Shown here: in pieces, positions 46,376-56,839 of the stretch
How positions within the stretch are numbered: the stretch's first letter is position 1
Layout of the letters: every line of letters begins with the position of its first letter
Origin: Harmonia axyridis
Lineage: Eukaryota > Arthropoda > Insecta > Coleoptera > Coccinellidae
DNA length: 64,000 nt
Assembly (NCBI RefSeq): GCF_914767665.1
Contig: NC_059505.1
Span: forward strand, 38,065,506 to 38,129,505
Reading direction: 5' to 3'
The notes under the pieces: generated by a model
Seen by the model: the letters and a program-made list of their open reading frames with translations, nothing else
The model's database searches: none
What the model was told of the DNA's origin: nothing
Program-made: the position numbers and the translations under genes

Positions 46376-46999
46376 GTTTACTATCACTATTATTACTATT
46401 ATTATACCCGACTTTTGCCTATACGCGTAGAATTTCTCCTCGCCGTCGGCTTCTCACTCCTCGCTAAGAGGAACATTCAATCAATCCCAGATATTTAAAA
46501 TATCAGAAGGGTAGAGCTCGGTCGTGTCCGGTCCTTGTGGTCCCCCTAGTTCTCGTCGAACTTCTGGTCCTCTTACACGCGATCCTTGGACCTGTCCTTC
46601 GCTTCCTAGGAATTTTCTCACCGTCCTTGCAGTACCTAAAAGAACAGCTTTTTGCATTATATTACATATATACTCACTAAGTCCTAGTTGCTTGATATTT
46701 CTCTTGAGATTTTTGGGTACTATTTCTGTTGTTGAGATGATAATTGGAATAGTTCTCGTTGATATCATTCCCCACTGGCGCTTTATCTGAAATTCGAGGT
46801 CCCTATATTTTGAAATTTTTTCGACCTCTTTTTGACGCATGATGTTGTTATTAGGTATTGCTACGTCAATGAGTATTGCTGCTTTTTGATGTTTATCAAC
46901 AAGCAGTATATCTGGCTTGTTGTGAGGGACTGTTTTATCAGTCAAAACTGTACGATCCCAGTAAAGTTTATAGCGTTATTACTATTATTATTATTATTG
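46376..46999 (-). mobile_element. 5'-truncated REL-endonuclease LINE (Dong/R4-like) in an ATT repeat
   Basis: The minus-strand ORF (ATG 46945 to stop 46481, open further upstream to ~46970) has HNKPDILLVDKHQKAAILID then VAIPNNNIMRQKEVEKISKY, a PD-x13-D pattern as in restriction-like (PD-(D/E)xK) endonucleases of R2/R4-group LINEs. Then come IPIIISTTEIVPKNLKRNIK and MQKAVLLGTARTVRKFLG, a C-terminus seen in such ORFs. A ~75-bp 3' UTR follows. ATT repeats border both sides (46386-46405 and 46976-46999). The Dong/R4 name is an inference from the REL motif and the microsatellite target. Confidence 0.6.
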
Positions 47000-47214
47000 T
47001 ACAAGAAGTATGGAAGATTTAGCTTATATTACAAAAAAATTGCGTTATGGAGAAATGAGTGTGAACAGATCCGAAATATCTCTGGTTCTCGAGATATCTC
47101 GAAAAAACTGAAAATCAAGATTTTCTTTTTTTTCTGTATAACTCATTTGTTTTTTGAGATAACTTCACGAAATTTGATATATGTACAGTATCTAATATAA
47201 AGATACTAATGGTG

Positions 47215-47610
47215 TCTTCAGATTTTCATGGTAGTTTCCAAGCTACCTATTCAGTTTCAGATTCTTTCTTAGAATGGGTCGTCAACTTCAAATCAATGTA
47301 ATGGATAATAACATTCATTACTCCTTTCTGGTTCTTTTGTTTTTGTTTTCAGATTGAATTATAAAGTCGTCAATCGTTGGTGAAGAGAAAGAATGCAGAA
47401 GATTTTGTTTGGATAAAGAGGAAACCTTTCAAAATAAATATGTCAGCCTATTCTGTTAACAAATACTCAAACCAGTCACTGCACCTATACAGGGAGACAG
47501 AGTTTCTGCTGAGGTTTTTATCTTTGATCTTGTATCATACATTGAAATTTATGATTCCCTGTTTACACTTCCTCTACTAATACTGAGATTACATCTACAC
47601 ATGCTTTGTT
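47215..47610 (+). mobile_element. LINE family A, 3' UTR and end of ORF, plus strand
   Basis: CCAAGCTACCTATTCAGTTT-type sequence at ~47240 matches the last ORF codons of the copies at 5930 and 17720 in reverse. It is followed by the shared 3' UTR: TTTTCAGATTGAATTATAAA, then AAACCAGTCACTGCACCTAT and GGGAGACAGAGTTTCTGCTG, up to ~47600. ORF 47377-47580 is a UTR shadow. Confidence 0.65.
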
Positions 47611-48610
47611 GTTGATTTTGTTCTACAAGGTATGGCAGAACGAATGGATTCGCCAAAGAATTAGAGAAAGTTTATTCTGCCAATGAAAGAAGGTGAACAT
47701 CTCCATTTTGTTGAGAAATTCTCATATTTCGACATTCGAAAGCAGCATGTGTCAGAATTGACAAAAACAAATAACATCAACTTCAAACAATCAAAAGATG
47801 GCCAAACTCTGACACGACAACAATTGCTCGGTTCTCTATGCTAGATAAAACGATAGTAATCAACTTTATTTCCAAAACGAACATTCGCTAAGCTCTCCTC
47901 TCGTATGATATAAAGAACAATTACAGCTCAACATCCCTCATCATCTTGCCCAATTAAGAACCACCACAATCACGTATTATGAAGCTATAAAAACGTGCGA
48001 CGTTGCCAGCTATGACCGCAACCAATCCGTTTTTTCCGTTTCACGTATAAGGAAGCGGAGTCAATCCGAAATACGACATCATTAAAAGATGAGCGGGCCA
48101 CACGCAAACCGAAATTTCCTAGGCATTCCACAAGTTCATAAAGTTTCGCGTAATTCACCGTTTCGCTCCCTCCCTCGTTCACGTGACAGTGACAGCACCT
48201 GCCGACATTTTTGAAGCACTCGCTCCGCTCTAGATAATTGCTACCGGAATTTTCACCCTCATTGTCACAACTAGAGGGAGAGGGACGGAAATATTGTGAA
48301 GGGTCGAACCTGTTGAAAGAGCTTGGGGTGCTAAGGGAGATTTTTTTACGTGGATGTTGATTCTTTTATCATCGGAGGACTCATTATATAACGAGAGGTG
48401 AAGGTTGTGACGTTTTCTACGGCGTTGCCTGGTGTTGAAGTGTCAAAAAATGGGGGTACAGTCTTTTTGAATCGTTCAGATTCGAAACAGAAGACAGTTT
48501 CAATCTTTTCGATTTAGTGTTTGATTATCAAACCTTTTGGGAAACATATGGCTTACCAAGGGTATCCAGTTGAGAAAAAAAGAAAGATGAAAGGATAATA
48601 GAATCAAAAT
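47611..48610. other. Single-copy-looking DNA, no exon recognised
   Basis: 47960-48430 is GC-richer. A 65-codon minus ORF (47985-48182) has no domain. Nothing supports a gene call. Confidence 0.35.
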
Positions 48611-49399
48611 GAGAATCTCGGAGGCAGAAGGAGATGACTTTACTCAAATTACCATTTTCTTCTACCACAGAGACTTTCACGATATTTTATCCTCAAGGAT
48701 TCCTTGTCTGAGGATGAGGGTCTTCGAGAACCTCCAAGTTTAGGAGCTTATGAAGAAAATATTAGTAGAACCTTGATATGTATCTTCAAAGAAGAATATC
48801 TGGTAGGATTAACATTCTAGAGGCTCTGAATCCTCATGTAGACAAGGAATAAGATGGTGAAAGAATGAAAGAGCTGAAAGTTTCCTAGAATAAAATCTTC
48901 AGAAAAAATCTTCAAGGCCACGAGGTTGGAAAAGCATATGCAAAGATAAGAGACCTGAATGATGACAGTATCAAGATGAGAATCTCAGAGGCAGAAGAAG
49001 AGAGATAGGATTCACTGATGACTATACTCAGATCATCCTCTTTTTATACCAAAAAGACTTTCACTTTCCATATTTTATTCTCAAGAACTCCTTGTCTGAG
49101 GATGATTATATGATGATGAGGGTCTTCGAAAAACTTCAAGGGTAGGAACTTATAAAGACAAAATATATTAGAATTTTGATATGTATCTACAAAGAAGAAT
49201 ATGCAGGGAAGAGTGTCTGGTAGAATGGGAATATTAGAGCCTATGAGACTTTGAGACATACATATCTCAGAGTCTCATAGGCTCTAATATTCCCATCCAT
49301 CTTATCCCTTGAATACATTTAAGGGAAAAGATGGCATGAGGATGAAAAAACTAAAATTTTTCTAGAATGAAAATCTTCAGAAAGAATCTTCAAGGCCAC
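48611..49399. repeat. Direct duplication, period ~367 bp
   Basis: GAGAATCTCGGAGGCAGAAG at 48611 recurs as GAGAATCTCAGAGGCAGAAG at 48978. Both units end in AATCTTCAAGGCCAC (about 48926 and 49399). Unit 2 is longer because it carries the hairpins described next. No ORF. Confidence 0.85.
49225..49336. repeat. Two consecutive hairpins, present only in unit 2
   Basis: ATGGGAATATTAGAGCCTAT (from 49225) pairs with its complement ending at 49296, arms ~32 bp. It is followed by CCATCTTATCCCTT (49295-49308) pairing with AAGGGAAAAGATGG. Unit 1 has only a related single strand (about 48810-48850). Confidence 0.85.
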
Positions 49400-49598
49400 T
49401 GTAGTAAAAATTTTCGAACAATTGGGGTGACAAGTGATACAGAATGACCTTTCTCAAATAATCTTCACCCTGTAATTTTTCCCCGAAACTGACTCCATTC
49501 ACACCAAAATATCTTTAGTTACTTGTGGAGTTGTATCGCCCTCGAAGGCAACTTTGTTGAGTAATAAAATTGAATTTTGCCAAAAAAATGTGTTTTGA

Positions 49599-50506
49599 AG
49601 GGTGTTTTTTTTTAGAGCTATAGAACTTCAAATTGCAATAAAACAACGATGGATTATTGATTGACATGAATTTTATTTATCCGCAAGATAATCTTGTGGC
49701 ATTACATTTTAAATATGATTTCTGGCATATGATCGCCACGGCTGGCTCGGATGTAGTCCAATCTGGACGTCCAATTTTCGATTACTTTTTCCAACATTTG
49801 TGGCCGTATATCGGCAATAACACGGCGAATGTTGTCTTCCAAATGGTTAAGGGTTTGTGGCTTATCCGCATAGACCAATGACTTTACATAGCCCCACAGA
49901 AAGTAGTCTAGCGGTGTTAAATCACAAGATCTTGGAGGCCAATTCACAGGTCCAAAACGTGAAATTAGGCGGTCACCAAACGTGTCTTTCAATAAATCGA
50001 TTGTGGCACGAGCTGTGTGACATGTTGCGTCGTCTTGTTGAAACCACAGCTCCTGGACATCATGGTTGTTCAATTCAGGAATGAAAAAGTTAGTAATCAT
50101 GGCTCTATACCGATCACCATTGACTGTAATGTTCTGGCCATCTTCGTTTTTGAAGAAATACGGACCAATGATTTAAAGCGCACCAAACAGCCAGTTTTTC
50201 TGGATGTAACACACTTGAGGATTAGCTTCACTCCAAATGCGGCAGTTTTGTTTGTTGACGTAGCCATTCAACCAGAAGTGCGCTTAATCGCTAAACAAAA
50301 TAAAATGGACTTAGTGCGCGATACGTATTCCGCACCGAACCATTATTTTCAAAATATTTGCCAGCGTATTTCAGGCGTGAGTCTATTCATGATGAATTGC
50401 CAAACCAAACTGAGAATACTGAGAATAAATATTTTCACAGTTAAATCGGTCGCCATCTTGAACAGTAATGCCAACTTAAAGTTATATAACTCGAAAAAAA
50501 GACCCT
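49599..50506 (-). mobile_element. Tc1/mariner DD41D-type element, internally deleted, copy 4
   Basis: Left end AGGGTGTTTTTTTTTAGAGC, right end degraded (complement of AGGGTCTTTTTTTCGAG). The minus-strand ORF 49702-50100 (132 codons) is the longest intact C-terminal part: FFIPELNNHDVQELWFQQDD, ATCHTARATIDLLKDTF, WPPRSCDLTPLDYFLWGYVK, and the end GDHMPEIIFKM. In the FQQD-ATCHTA to LTPLD interval I count 41 residues between the two Asp. Upstream, the YFFKNEDGQN block and the deletion junction with the N-terminus match copies 1-3. About 30 bp near 50175 are lost. Confidence 0.9.
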
Positions 50507-51480
50507 ATACTATGGTAAACCGGAGACTGATGAAATTGGTGAGTGTTCATCTGTGTAAGAATGTCCCTAAAGTGAACCAAGTAGAAAATCAACGCAGTTC
50601 GGCCCTGTCGTTGACCCGGATCGACAAAGTTGCATCCAACCTCGGATATTGCCACCATAACTCAGGGAGAGTTGCGTTGGAACACCAGGTTTCACTTCGA
50701 CTAGCGTTTTTTACACACCTGAAATATCACCATTCGACGCCATTTTCCGCGGACAAATAAATGTTGAATTGTGGCACGGGGCGTGTTACTGACAGGCCAT
50801 CGAACGTAGTTATTCAAATTCGATTGTTTCGCGAAATTTCCCCCGCAATTTCGTTATTTAACCTGCCCGTTGCACCCCGGATGGATTTGTACATGTTGGT
50901 TTTTGATTATGTTGAAAATGTTGGATATCGGGGGTTGTGTGACAGCTTAATTTTTGGCCTTTTGGGGGGACTTGCCAGTTGATATGGGATATTTTAAATT
51001 ATTTATAGCGAATCATATTGATTCTGACAGAAAAAACAAGTTTTAATTGAATTCTGTTTATTGGCTGTCATATGCCAATAGCGAATCATGAATTATTATC
51101 ATGGGTTGGTAGATGGTTCATGCAGATACCCACAAGATTTTTGGGCAGCTGTATCCAATACATCCCTTTTTTTTGATAAGCTCGCGTAAACTCGGTGAAC
51201 AAGTGGGCTGAGAATGGAAATTTAATTCTATTAACGCTTTTGAGTGTTTTTATCTTATTGTGACTATTTCCCTCGTCGTAATTTGCACCAATCAGAAACG
51301 CGCAATTTTGAATTACAAATGGTTTCTAGGTGGAAAAACTGTTTGGCAGGACCTGTCAGCAGTTTATTCGCGTTTACCCGCGGCAAAACTTGACAGTTGT
51401 TGTCACCAAAAATTACAATACCTTTGAAAACAAACGTAATTATTATTTCCAAGGACACCAGAATTAAACCTTATCTGCAA
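50507..51480. other. Single-copy-looking DNA, no exon recognised
   Basis: A long + strand ORF (50017-50760) begins as antisense of the DD41D element and continues to 50760 without a domain. Its second half lies in a GC-richer island that also has ORF 50761-50982. No support for a gene. Confidence 0.35.
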
Positions 51481-51720
51481 ATGGATAATGAGCACTACTC
51501 CAACATCATAAACACCCTTAGAAGTGACGCCTCAGAACCTCCAGCTAAAAAGCAGAAAACAGAAGATCCTGCAGTCACTCCTCCCGCTTCTCACTCAACA
51601 GATTACATTAATTATGTACCTACACCCCACATCTTCAATGAATCAACAAAAGTTTCAAACAATACCCCTATCGTGTACCAAAATTGCAATTTATATTTTA
51701 ATTGTACCATAAATAATTAA
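51481..51720 (+). CDS. Small ORF, possible short nuclear protein
   Basis: Reads MDNEHYSNIINTLRSDASEP, then PAKKQKTEDP (an NLS-like basic cluster) and a Pro/Ser/Thr-rich middle, ending NTPIVYQNCNLYFNCTINN before TAA at 51718-51720; 79 codons from this ATG. The same frame is open upstream to 51397, but Met at 51481 gives the more protein-like start. An AATAAA signal lies at 51741-51746, ~20 bp after the stop. Codon use is not obviously repeat-like, and no other copy occurs in the window. No family recognised. It could be the last exon of a gene or an ORF carried by an unrecognised mobile element. Confidence 0.35.
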   Translation: MDNEHYSNIINTLRSDASEPPAKKQKTEDPAVTPPASHSTDYINYVPTPHIFNESTKVSNNTPIVYQNCNLYFNCTINN

Positions 51721-51835
51721 ATTTGTAGTATTTCGGATGAAATAAAATTGAGTATCTGTTTTTCAGTTTTCAAATTAATACCTATACATGCAGAATAATC
51801 TGTTACTCAGAAAATAGTCTTGTCAAATACCATTC

Positions 51836-52031
51836 GGGCATCTAATTTTTCCTGTGAAAAAAATCGAAAAAACACATTGCAAAGTAATATTTTTTGACAA
51901 AAAGCATTCGTGCAGGTGCAAAAATCCTCGTCTTCGACTCGGATTTTTGTTGCCACCAGCACTCATGCTTCTTGTCAAAATATTACTTAGCAACGTGTTT
52001 TTTCGATTCTTTTCGGAAAAATTAGATGCCC
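51836..52031. repeat. Foldback (palindromic) MITE-like element, 196 bp
   Basis: Ends GGGCATCTAATTTTTCC and its complement. The arms continue as AAATCGAAAAAACAC, AAGTAATATTTT and TTGACAAAAAGCAT, with their complements in reverse order, up to a loop near CCTCGTCTTCGACTCGG (~51930). A few mismatches. No ORF; antisense ORFs over it are shadows. Confidence 0.85.
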
Positions 52032-52189
52032 TTATGATATTACTTACGAAAAAAACATAGTAATTTTTGATACTCAAACTCAAATTTCATAATTAATTGA
52101 AATATAAGTCAATCTTCTTCTCATTTAGCCTCAAGCTTTTCACTAGAACCATTTTAAATTGTCATTCGGAATACCATCTACATCAATCA

Positions 52190-52384
52190 ATAAAAAAATA
52201 AACATTCCTCCAAGCGACTTGAAGTAGATAGAAAAAAAGGAGGGATTGAAAGAAAGAGTAAAAAAGGAAACAGCGAGTAAAAGATATATTGATGGAAAAT
52301 TCAAAAAAAGAGGAGTGTAGTAAAGAGAGGACAAAAGAGATAGAGCGGAAAAATATAAAGAATGGGAAAAAAGAGAGACAATTC
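52190..52384. repeat. Purine-rich (GA/A) tract
   Basis: Runs of AAAAAAGGAGGGATTGAAAG, AGAGAGG and GAAAAAAG over about 200 bases on the + strand. The Phe/Ser-rich minus-strand ORFs here are composition artefacts. Confidence 0.7.
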
Positions 52385-52648
52385 GTCGGGTGGAATAGGA
52401 TTTCCCATTTCAACGTTTCCAAGTATGTCTTTCGCAACATAAGGTCGAACATTGTGATGCTGTAAAATCACTTCATCATGTCTCTCGTTGTATTGCGGTC
52501 GTTTGTCTTTCAATGCTCGTCTCAAAGGCATTAATTGCATTCGATAACGATCGCCTGTGATTATTTTAGTCGGTTTCAACAACTAATAATACACTAAGCT
52601 TATCGTATGATATCTATTGCAAAACGGCGGAAGCAAAGTTGTTCACCT
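52385..52648 (-). pseudogene. Mariner, cecropia-type, short relic with one terminus
   Basis: The minus-strand ORF 52301-52582 has KIITGDRYRMQLMPLRRALK, DKRPQYNERHDEVILQHHNV and RPYVAK, the family's GDRYR...HDNARPHVAK segment with the catalytic HDN changed to HHN. It then reads YLGNVEMGNPIPPDE. The right terminus is the complement of AGGTGAACAACTTTGCTTCC (ends 52648). The N-terminal two thirds are missing. Confidence 0.75.
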
Positions 52649-53369
52649 AACAGATAGGAAACTACATGAACATCTTGAGCTGAAGATTCTTCAGTAAATC
52701 AAGGAGTTCAACAAACAACACTTATTTCACTATCCTGTAGCTTCATCACATTGCTGTCCCTCCAATCTCACCATAATTGTATCGTTCCCCCTTCTCACAG
52801 CCAACTTCCTCACCGAGTATCACCTCCAAAAAACCCATTCCTAAAGTTATATATCTCCATTTTCGGGGAACACTCTCTGAAATCGTACCGGCCAGAAAAA
52901 ATCCAACTTTACCTTATAAGACTAATAAATCAAACATTTTCTGGGGGTAACCCAGCGGGCGGCAGAGGGAGCAAGGGGGGTTGGTATAGCTTCCGAAATT
53001 GTGGTCGGATAAAGATGGAAGGTTTAACATGCAGTGAGGGGGGCCCTCAGGCATGATTTATTCAGGAAGCCAGAGTGATGCAGTGGTTTTTTTGCCGGTG
53101 TATTTACCGAGTTCATAATCCCTGACTGCACCGCAAGAATTAGAAGGGTGTTTTTGACGGTTTTCCCGAGGGTTGCGTGGGTGGAAATGGTGGGGGGCTT
53201 CGGTGGTTTTCGAAGCGAAGAAGATTCGTCTGAGTGGAGTTAAGTTGTTAGTAAGTTTGTTGAGAATCTTCTTATGTTGAGGTAACTTCGTGAAAGGTTG
53301 TTTATTTTAGGGATGATCGAGGGTTTTTTTATTTTTATGTCGTTATCTATTAGAATTGAATTATTTATA
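52649..53369. other. Single-copy-looking DNA, no exon recognised
   Basis: 52730-53260 is GC-richer with pyrimidine- and GGGG-rich stretches. The + ORF 52751-53056 has no domain. Confidence 0.35.
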
Positions 53370-53639
53370 CAGGGTTTACCAATAATGGTCCCATTTTCAT
53401 TGGTTATGTTTGAATCATCGTCACTCCTAAAGGTGTTCCTAAATTGCAAGTGGCAGTACAAAAGAAAATGACAGATTCCTCGAATCATAATAAGACAAAA
53501 AAAGTCTCATAAACAAAACCCCCCCAAAACGTTTTATTTTAGAGGTGCCAGTTTTTATCACAAACCACCCTTCCTTCACAATATATTCAACTCAAATTTA
53601 GCATAGATATTCCTATTTAAAGTTGTCATGAAATCCTAT
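53370..53639 (+). repeat. Dispersed ~260-bp repeat, copy 3
   Basis: CAGGGTTTACC start, then GTGTTCCTAAATTGCAAGTG, then AGTACAAAAGAAAATGACAG, ACCACCCTTCCTTCACAA and AAATTTAGCATA, parallel to 15370-15680. It runs directly into the LINE end at 53640. Confidence 0.5.
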
Positions 53640-53825
53640 GCACTATGGAGACCAAGAGGGACAACAAAAAGTGTTGGCCGACCTAAAAAGAAATGGATCG
53701 ATGACTTCAGAATGGTGGTAGGAGTACAGTGGATGATGTTGGCAACAGATCGTATAGCATGGAAAAACTTGGGAAAGGCCTATATCCGAAAATGGATGAA
53801 CACGGAAGAAGATGCTTTATTGTAT
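53640..53825 (+). pseudogene. LINE C-terminus (RTE-like)
   Basis: In-frame RPRGTTKSVGRPKKKWIDDF, then RMVVGVQWMMLATDRIAWKN and LGKAYIRKWMN, with a stop downstream at ~53909. It resembles the end at 22681-22848 and the GRPQRRW fragment at 31780. Confidence 0.6.
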
Positions 53826-54249
53826 GCAAATTTACAGAGTTATATTATCTATTATTATAGAAGTCCTTTTTTTTCAAAAGTATCCAAGCATTTTCTAATT
53901 TTCCTTTGAAACACAAAATTAGGAACAACCTGTATACGGACATACGGTACAGCATCAGCTGCTTGCTGTGTTTACATTGTACGCAATCTTACCAGATGCA
54001 GATTATCGTTTAAAGTAGACGTTAAACGAAAGCCATCCACAGTTCCTATAAATTATCACTCTGATTGCAGATTAGGAGCATCATAAAATACACGCAAAGC
54101 CCTATGATTTTCCTTTTACTTAATTTACTTGGTTAGTTACAGAGTTAGTTGAAAAGTGAGTTAGTTCAATTTGTTAGCAAGAAGTTAATGAATTGGGCAA
54201 GAATAATTAGGTCCTTTTAATCCGAGTTTCTGATCTTTGGGATTCGAAG
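53826..54249. other. AT-rich spacer, nothing recognised
   Basis: No domain or repeat partner seen. Confidence 0.35.
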
Positions 54250-54750
54250 GAAATGAAGATACTTCCCACAGATGTTGCACGAACGTTTTTTACTGGTACA
54301 GGAAAATGTACCTATAAGAAAGAGTTTCGAGAGAAGGAGAAAACCTAAAGCGGAATCTTTTTTGAATGGATCACTCCAAAAAGTTTTTCCGGAGCTTCAA
54401 TCCAAAAAGTTTCTGGATCTCAGTCAATCATGAAACCACCTGCTCACTACCTTCCTTAAAGGGAGGTACTGCCACCTCAGAAAGCACCTGATGATAATAG
54501 GGATGTCAGAAACTGACGAGTACAGGTTCTGTGGAGAAAATAAATAACTTCCTGGTCACCTCGTCACAAAATGTCATTGCAAGTCAACCGAAAAAATGCA
54601 ATAAGACGACAAATTTGAAGTATGAATGGAACCACCTTGAAGCCATCTCAGATACTGGAGCTCATAAGAACTCTGAAACTGAAAGTAAGTGGTGCAGTGG
54701 TAAAAACAGCTCTTATGGAGCATATTGCAGTAGTGCATCAATAGAAGTTT
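54250..54750 (+). pseudogene. LINE family B relic
   Basis: From ~54300: TGKCTYKKEFREKEKT-type helix, WITPKSFSGASIQKVSGS-type remnant, then an LRKHLMIIGMSETDEYRFCG tail (54475-54540) with the Cys/His knuckle broken by a stop, and LEPSQILELIRTLKLKV-type end at ~54640-54690. Same order as 4450-4800 and 37395-37725. Confidence 0.6.
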
Positions 54751-56061
54751 ATTAGATCGTGACTAGTGATGAATTTTGGTTATATGAATAAAACCTGAAA
54801 CTAAACAGCAGCCAACCGTAAAGGTATTTCAAGATGAACCAAATCTAACAAAATTTGATCGTAGTTGAAGCACTTCGAAGCAAATGGTCGCCTGTTTCTC
54901 AGAAATAACTAATAAATAACAATTCTGAGTGGTATGCAACCATTTGTGCCAGTGTTTGTCGAAATTTGAAAAAAAAAATGAAGCATCATCCTTCATTATG
55001 ACAAAGCTAGCTCACATACTTCGGTTCGAACAAGTGAATTTTAGAGTGGTTAAAACGTTGAATTGACTTCTTCTTGTTTCCTCACATGAGGAATAAATTG
55101 TGTGGCTAGCGTTTTTCAACAACAGAAGAGGCTTTTAATGCCACAAAAAAAGTTTTGGAGCTACCTGATTCGCAGTGGAAAAATTGTTTCAAACACATGG
55201 AAACTCATATATTCTTCATGAAGAGTATTTTGAAAAATATTGGAGCTGTTGAAATGATATCTACTGTATGTTTTTCTATCGATTCCTGAGATATAAAAAG
55301 CCAGTCTAAGTAAGATAAATAGTAAGTTCAAAAATATGGTCTCAAAATGTGGACATAACTACATACATATAACTGAGATGTAAACCAAACTGAAACACTC
55401 CAAATTTAGTCTGAATATATTAAACTACAGAGTTTCCTGCTGATATTGGCATTTGAAATGCGTTTTGACCTCGACCAAATCCCCAGCTCAGTTCCTCCAA
55501 AATCGAAGTTTCTCATTAATTCTGAATGGGTCCATGATCGAGAAGAGTAAATGTACAAAATCAACAGTCTCTGCTACCCAGAAAGCATATTCTGTCTTGT
55601 AAGGCTGGAGGAGGTGAAAATTGAAAACGGAATTCATAATGTTCTTTCAACACATTTTCATTTCTTCAGTGAATTATTCATGTTCGAAAGTTGTGTGTTT
55701 ATTTATGAGAGGAAAAGGGAATCTCTAGACTCTTTCAGCGAGTTTCCAGGGAGAAGTTGAGCAAAGGATGGCGTAGAATCGGAATTCTGACGGTAACCTT
55801 GGATCAGAATAGGGAGTTTCATGTTCGGAAACTTTATTGAGTCTTTCAAAGCATTGTCTATTCACATCTAAATGCGTAATTCATCAAGTTTTCATCTGCA
55901 TAATCTCAATTTATGTTAATTGTATTATATTTTCATGAAAGAGAATTAACTAGATTCAGAGTATGTCTTCAGCATACAACATAAAAGAGCAGCAAGAGGT
56001 TGAACATCGAATGAATTAGGAGGCAGCAGAGGTGTGATTGGCTGTAGATTGTCAGTTGTAT
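54751..56061. other. No gene recognised
   Basis: AT-rich. Short ORFs (for example 55551-55760 +) have no recognisable domain. Confidence 0.35.
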
Positions 56062-56260
56062 AGGGTGTTTTTTCGAGGTATATAACTTTAAGTTGGCATT
56101 ACTGTTCAAGATAACGACCGATTTAACAGTTGTCAAATGATGTATTCTCAGTTTGGTTCGGCAATCCATCATGAGTAGACTCACGTCTGAACAACGCTCG
56201 CAAATAGTGCAATTTCATTTCGAAAATAATTGTTCTGTGCGAAATACCTATCACGCACTA

Positions 56261-56689
56261 TAGTCTAAGAGCTAGCAACGTTTTCGAGAGAGAATTTCAG
56301 GTAGGCCAGTTTTTAGATATGCTATCTCTCTCACTCCCCCGAACATCATACGGGCTATCTGGCTGGCGGTAGTGGTTGCGTTCATCAGTGCGCATCCTAC
56401 CTGTACAGGTAAAATATCGATTTTTCAAATCATTTTAAGAAGTTTTTTTTTTTTTATTATTTTTATTGAATTTTTCGCAACATGAATATATTATTGCCAG
56501 ATATTTTTATCGTTGTTTAAATCGTGCCAGACGCTAATTTTGAATTGAAAATTTTTTTCAAAATATTTCAGTATGGCTGAAATTTTTATATGATGTTATT
56601 TAAGTATCTAAAAACCTAAAATTAATTTGCCAAACAATAATTCGATTGTTAAACCTTCAGCCAGACCGATCTAAAAGTGAAAAGTGATT
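56261..56689 (+). repeat. Left long terminal inverted repeat
   Basis: Runs from TAGTCTAAGAG to about AAAGTGAT. It contains the perfect 14-bp palindrome TACCTGTACAGGTA at 56398-56411, about 137 bp from the end; its partner in the right repeat is at 58035-58048. This could be a transposase-binding site. Confidence 0.85.
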
Positions 56690-56839
56690 GGGCATGTTGG
56701 AAGAGTACAGACAATCACGTGTTAGTTGCGCAAGCGAGATAGACGACAGCAGCTGTTTGTAATCAAGATGGCGTCAGTTTAGTCACATTGGTGTATTCGT
56801 TGCTGTTATTTTTAATGTTTTTAACAAAATTGCGTTACA

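Noticed and set aside
50017..50760. 247-codon + strand ORF, the longest in the window
   Set aside because: Its first half is the antisense strand of the DD41D transposase copy and its second half has no domain; equivalent antisense ORFs occur over the other copies.
52143..52452. Phe/Leu/Ser-rich minus-strand ORFs resembling membrane proteins
   Set aside because: They are the complement of a purine-rich tract next to a mariner relic.
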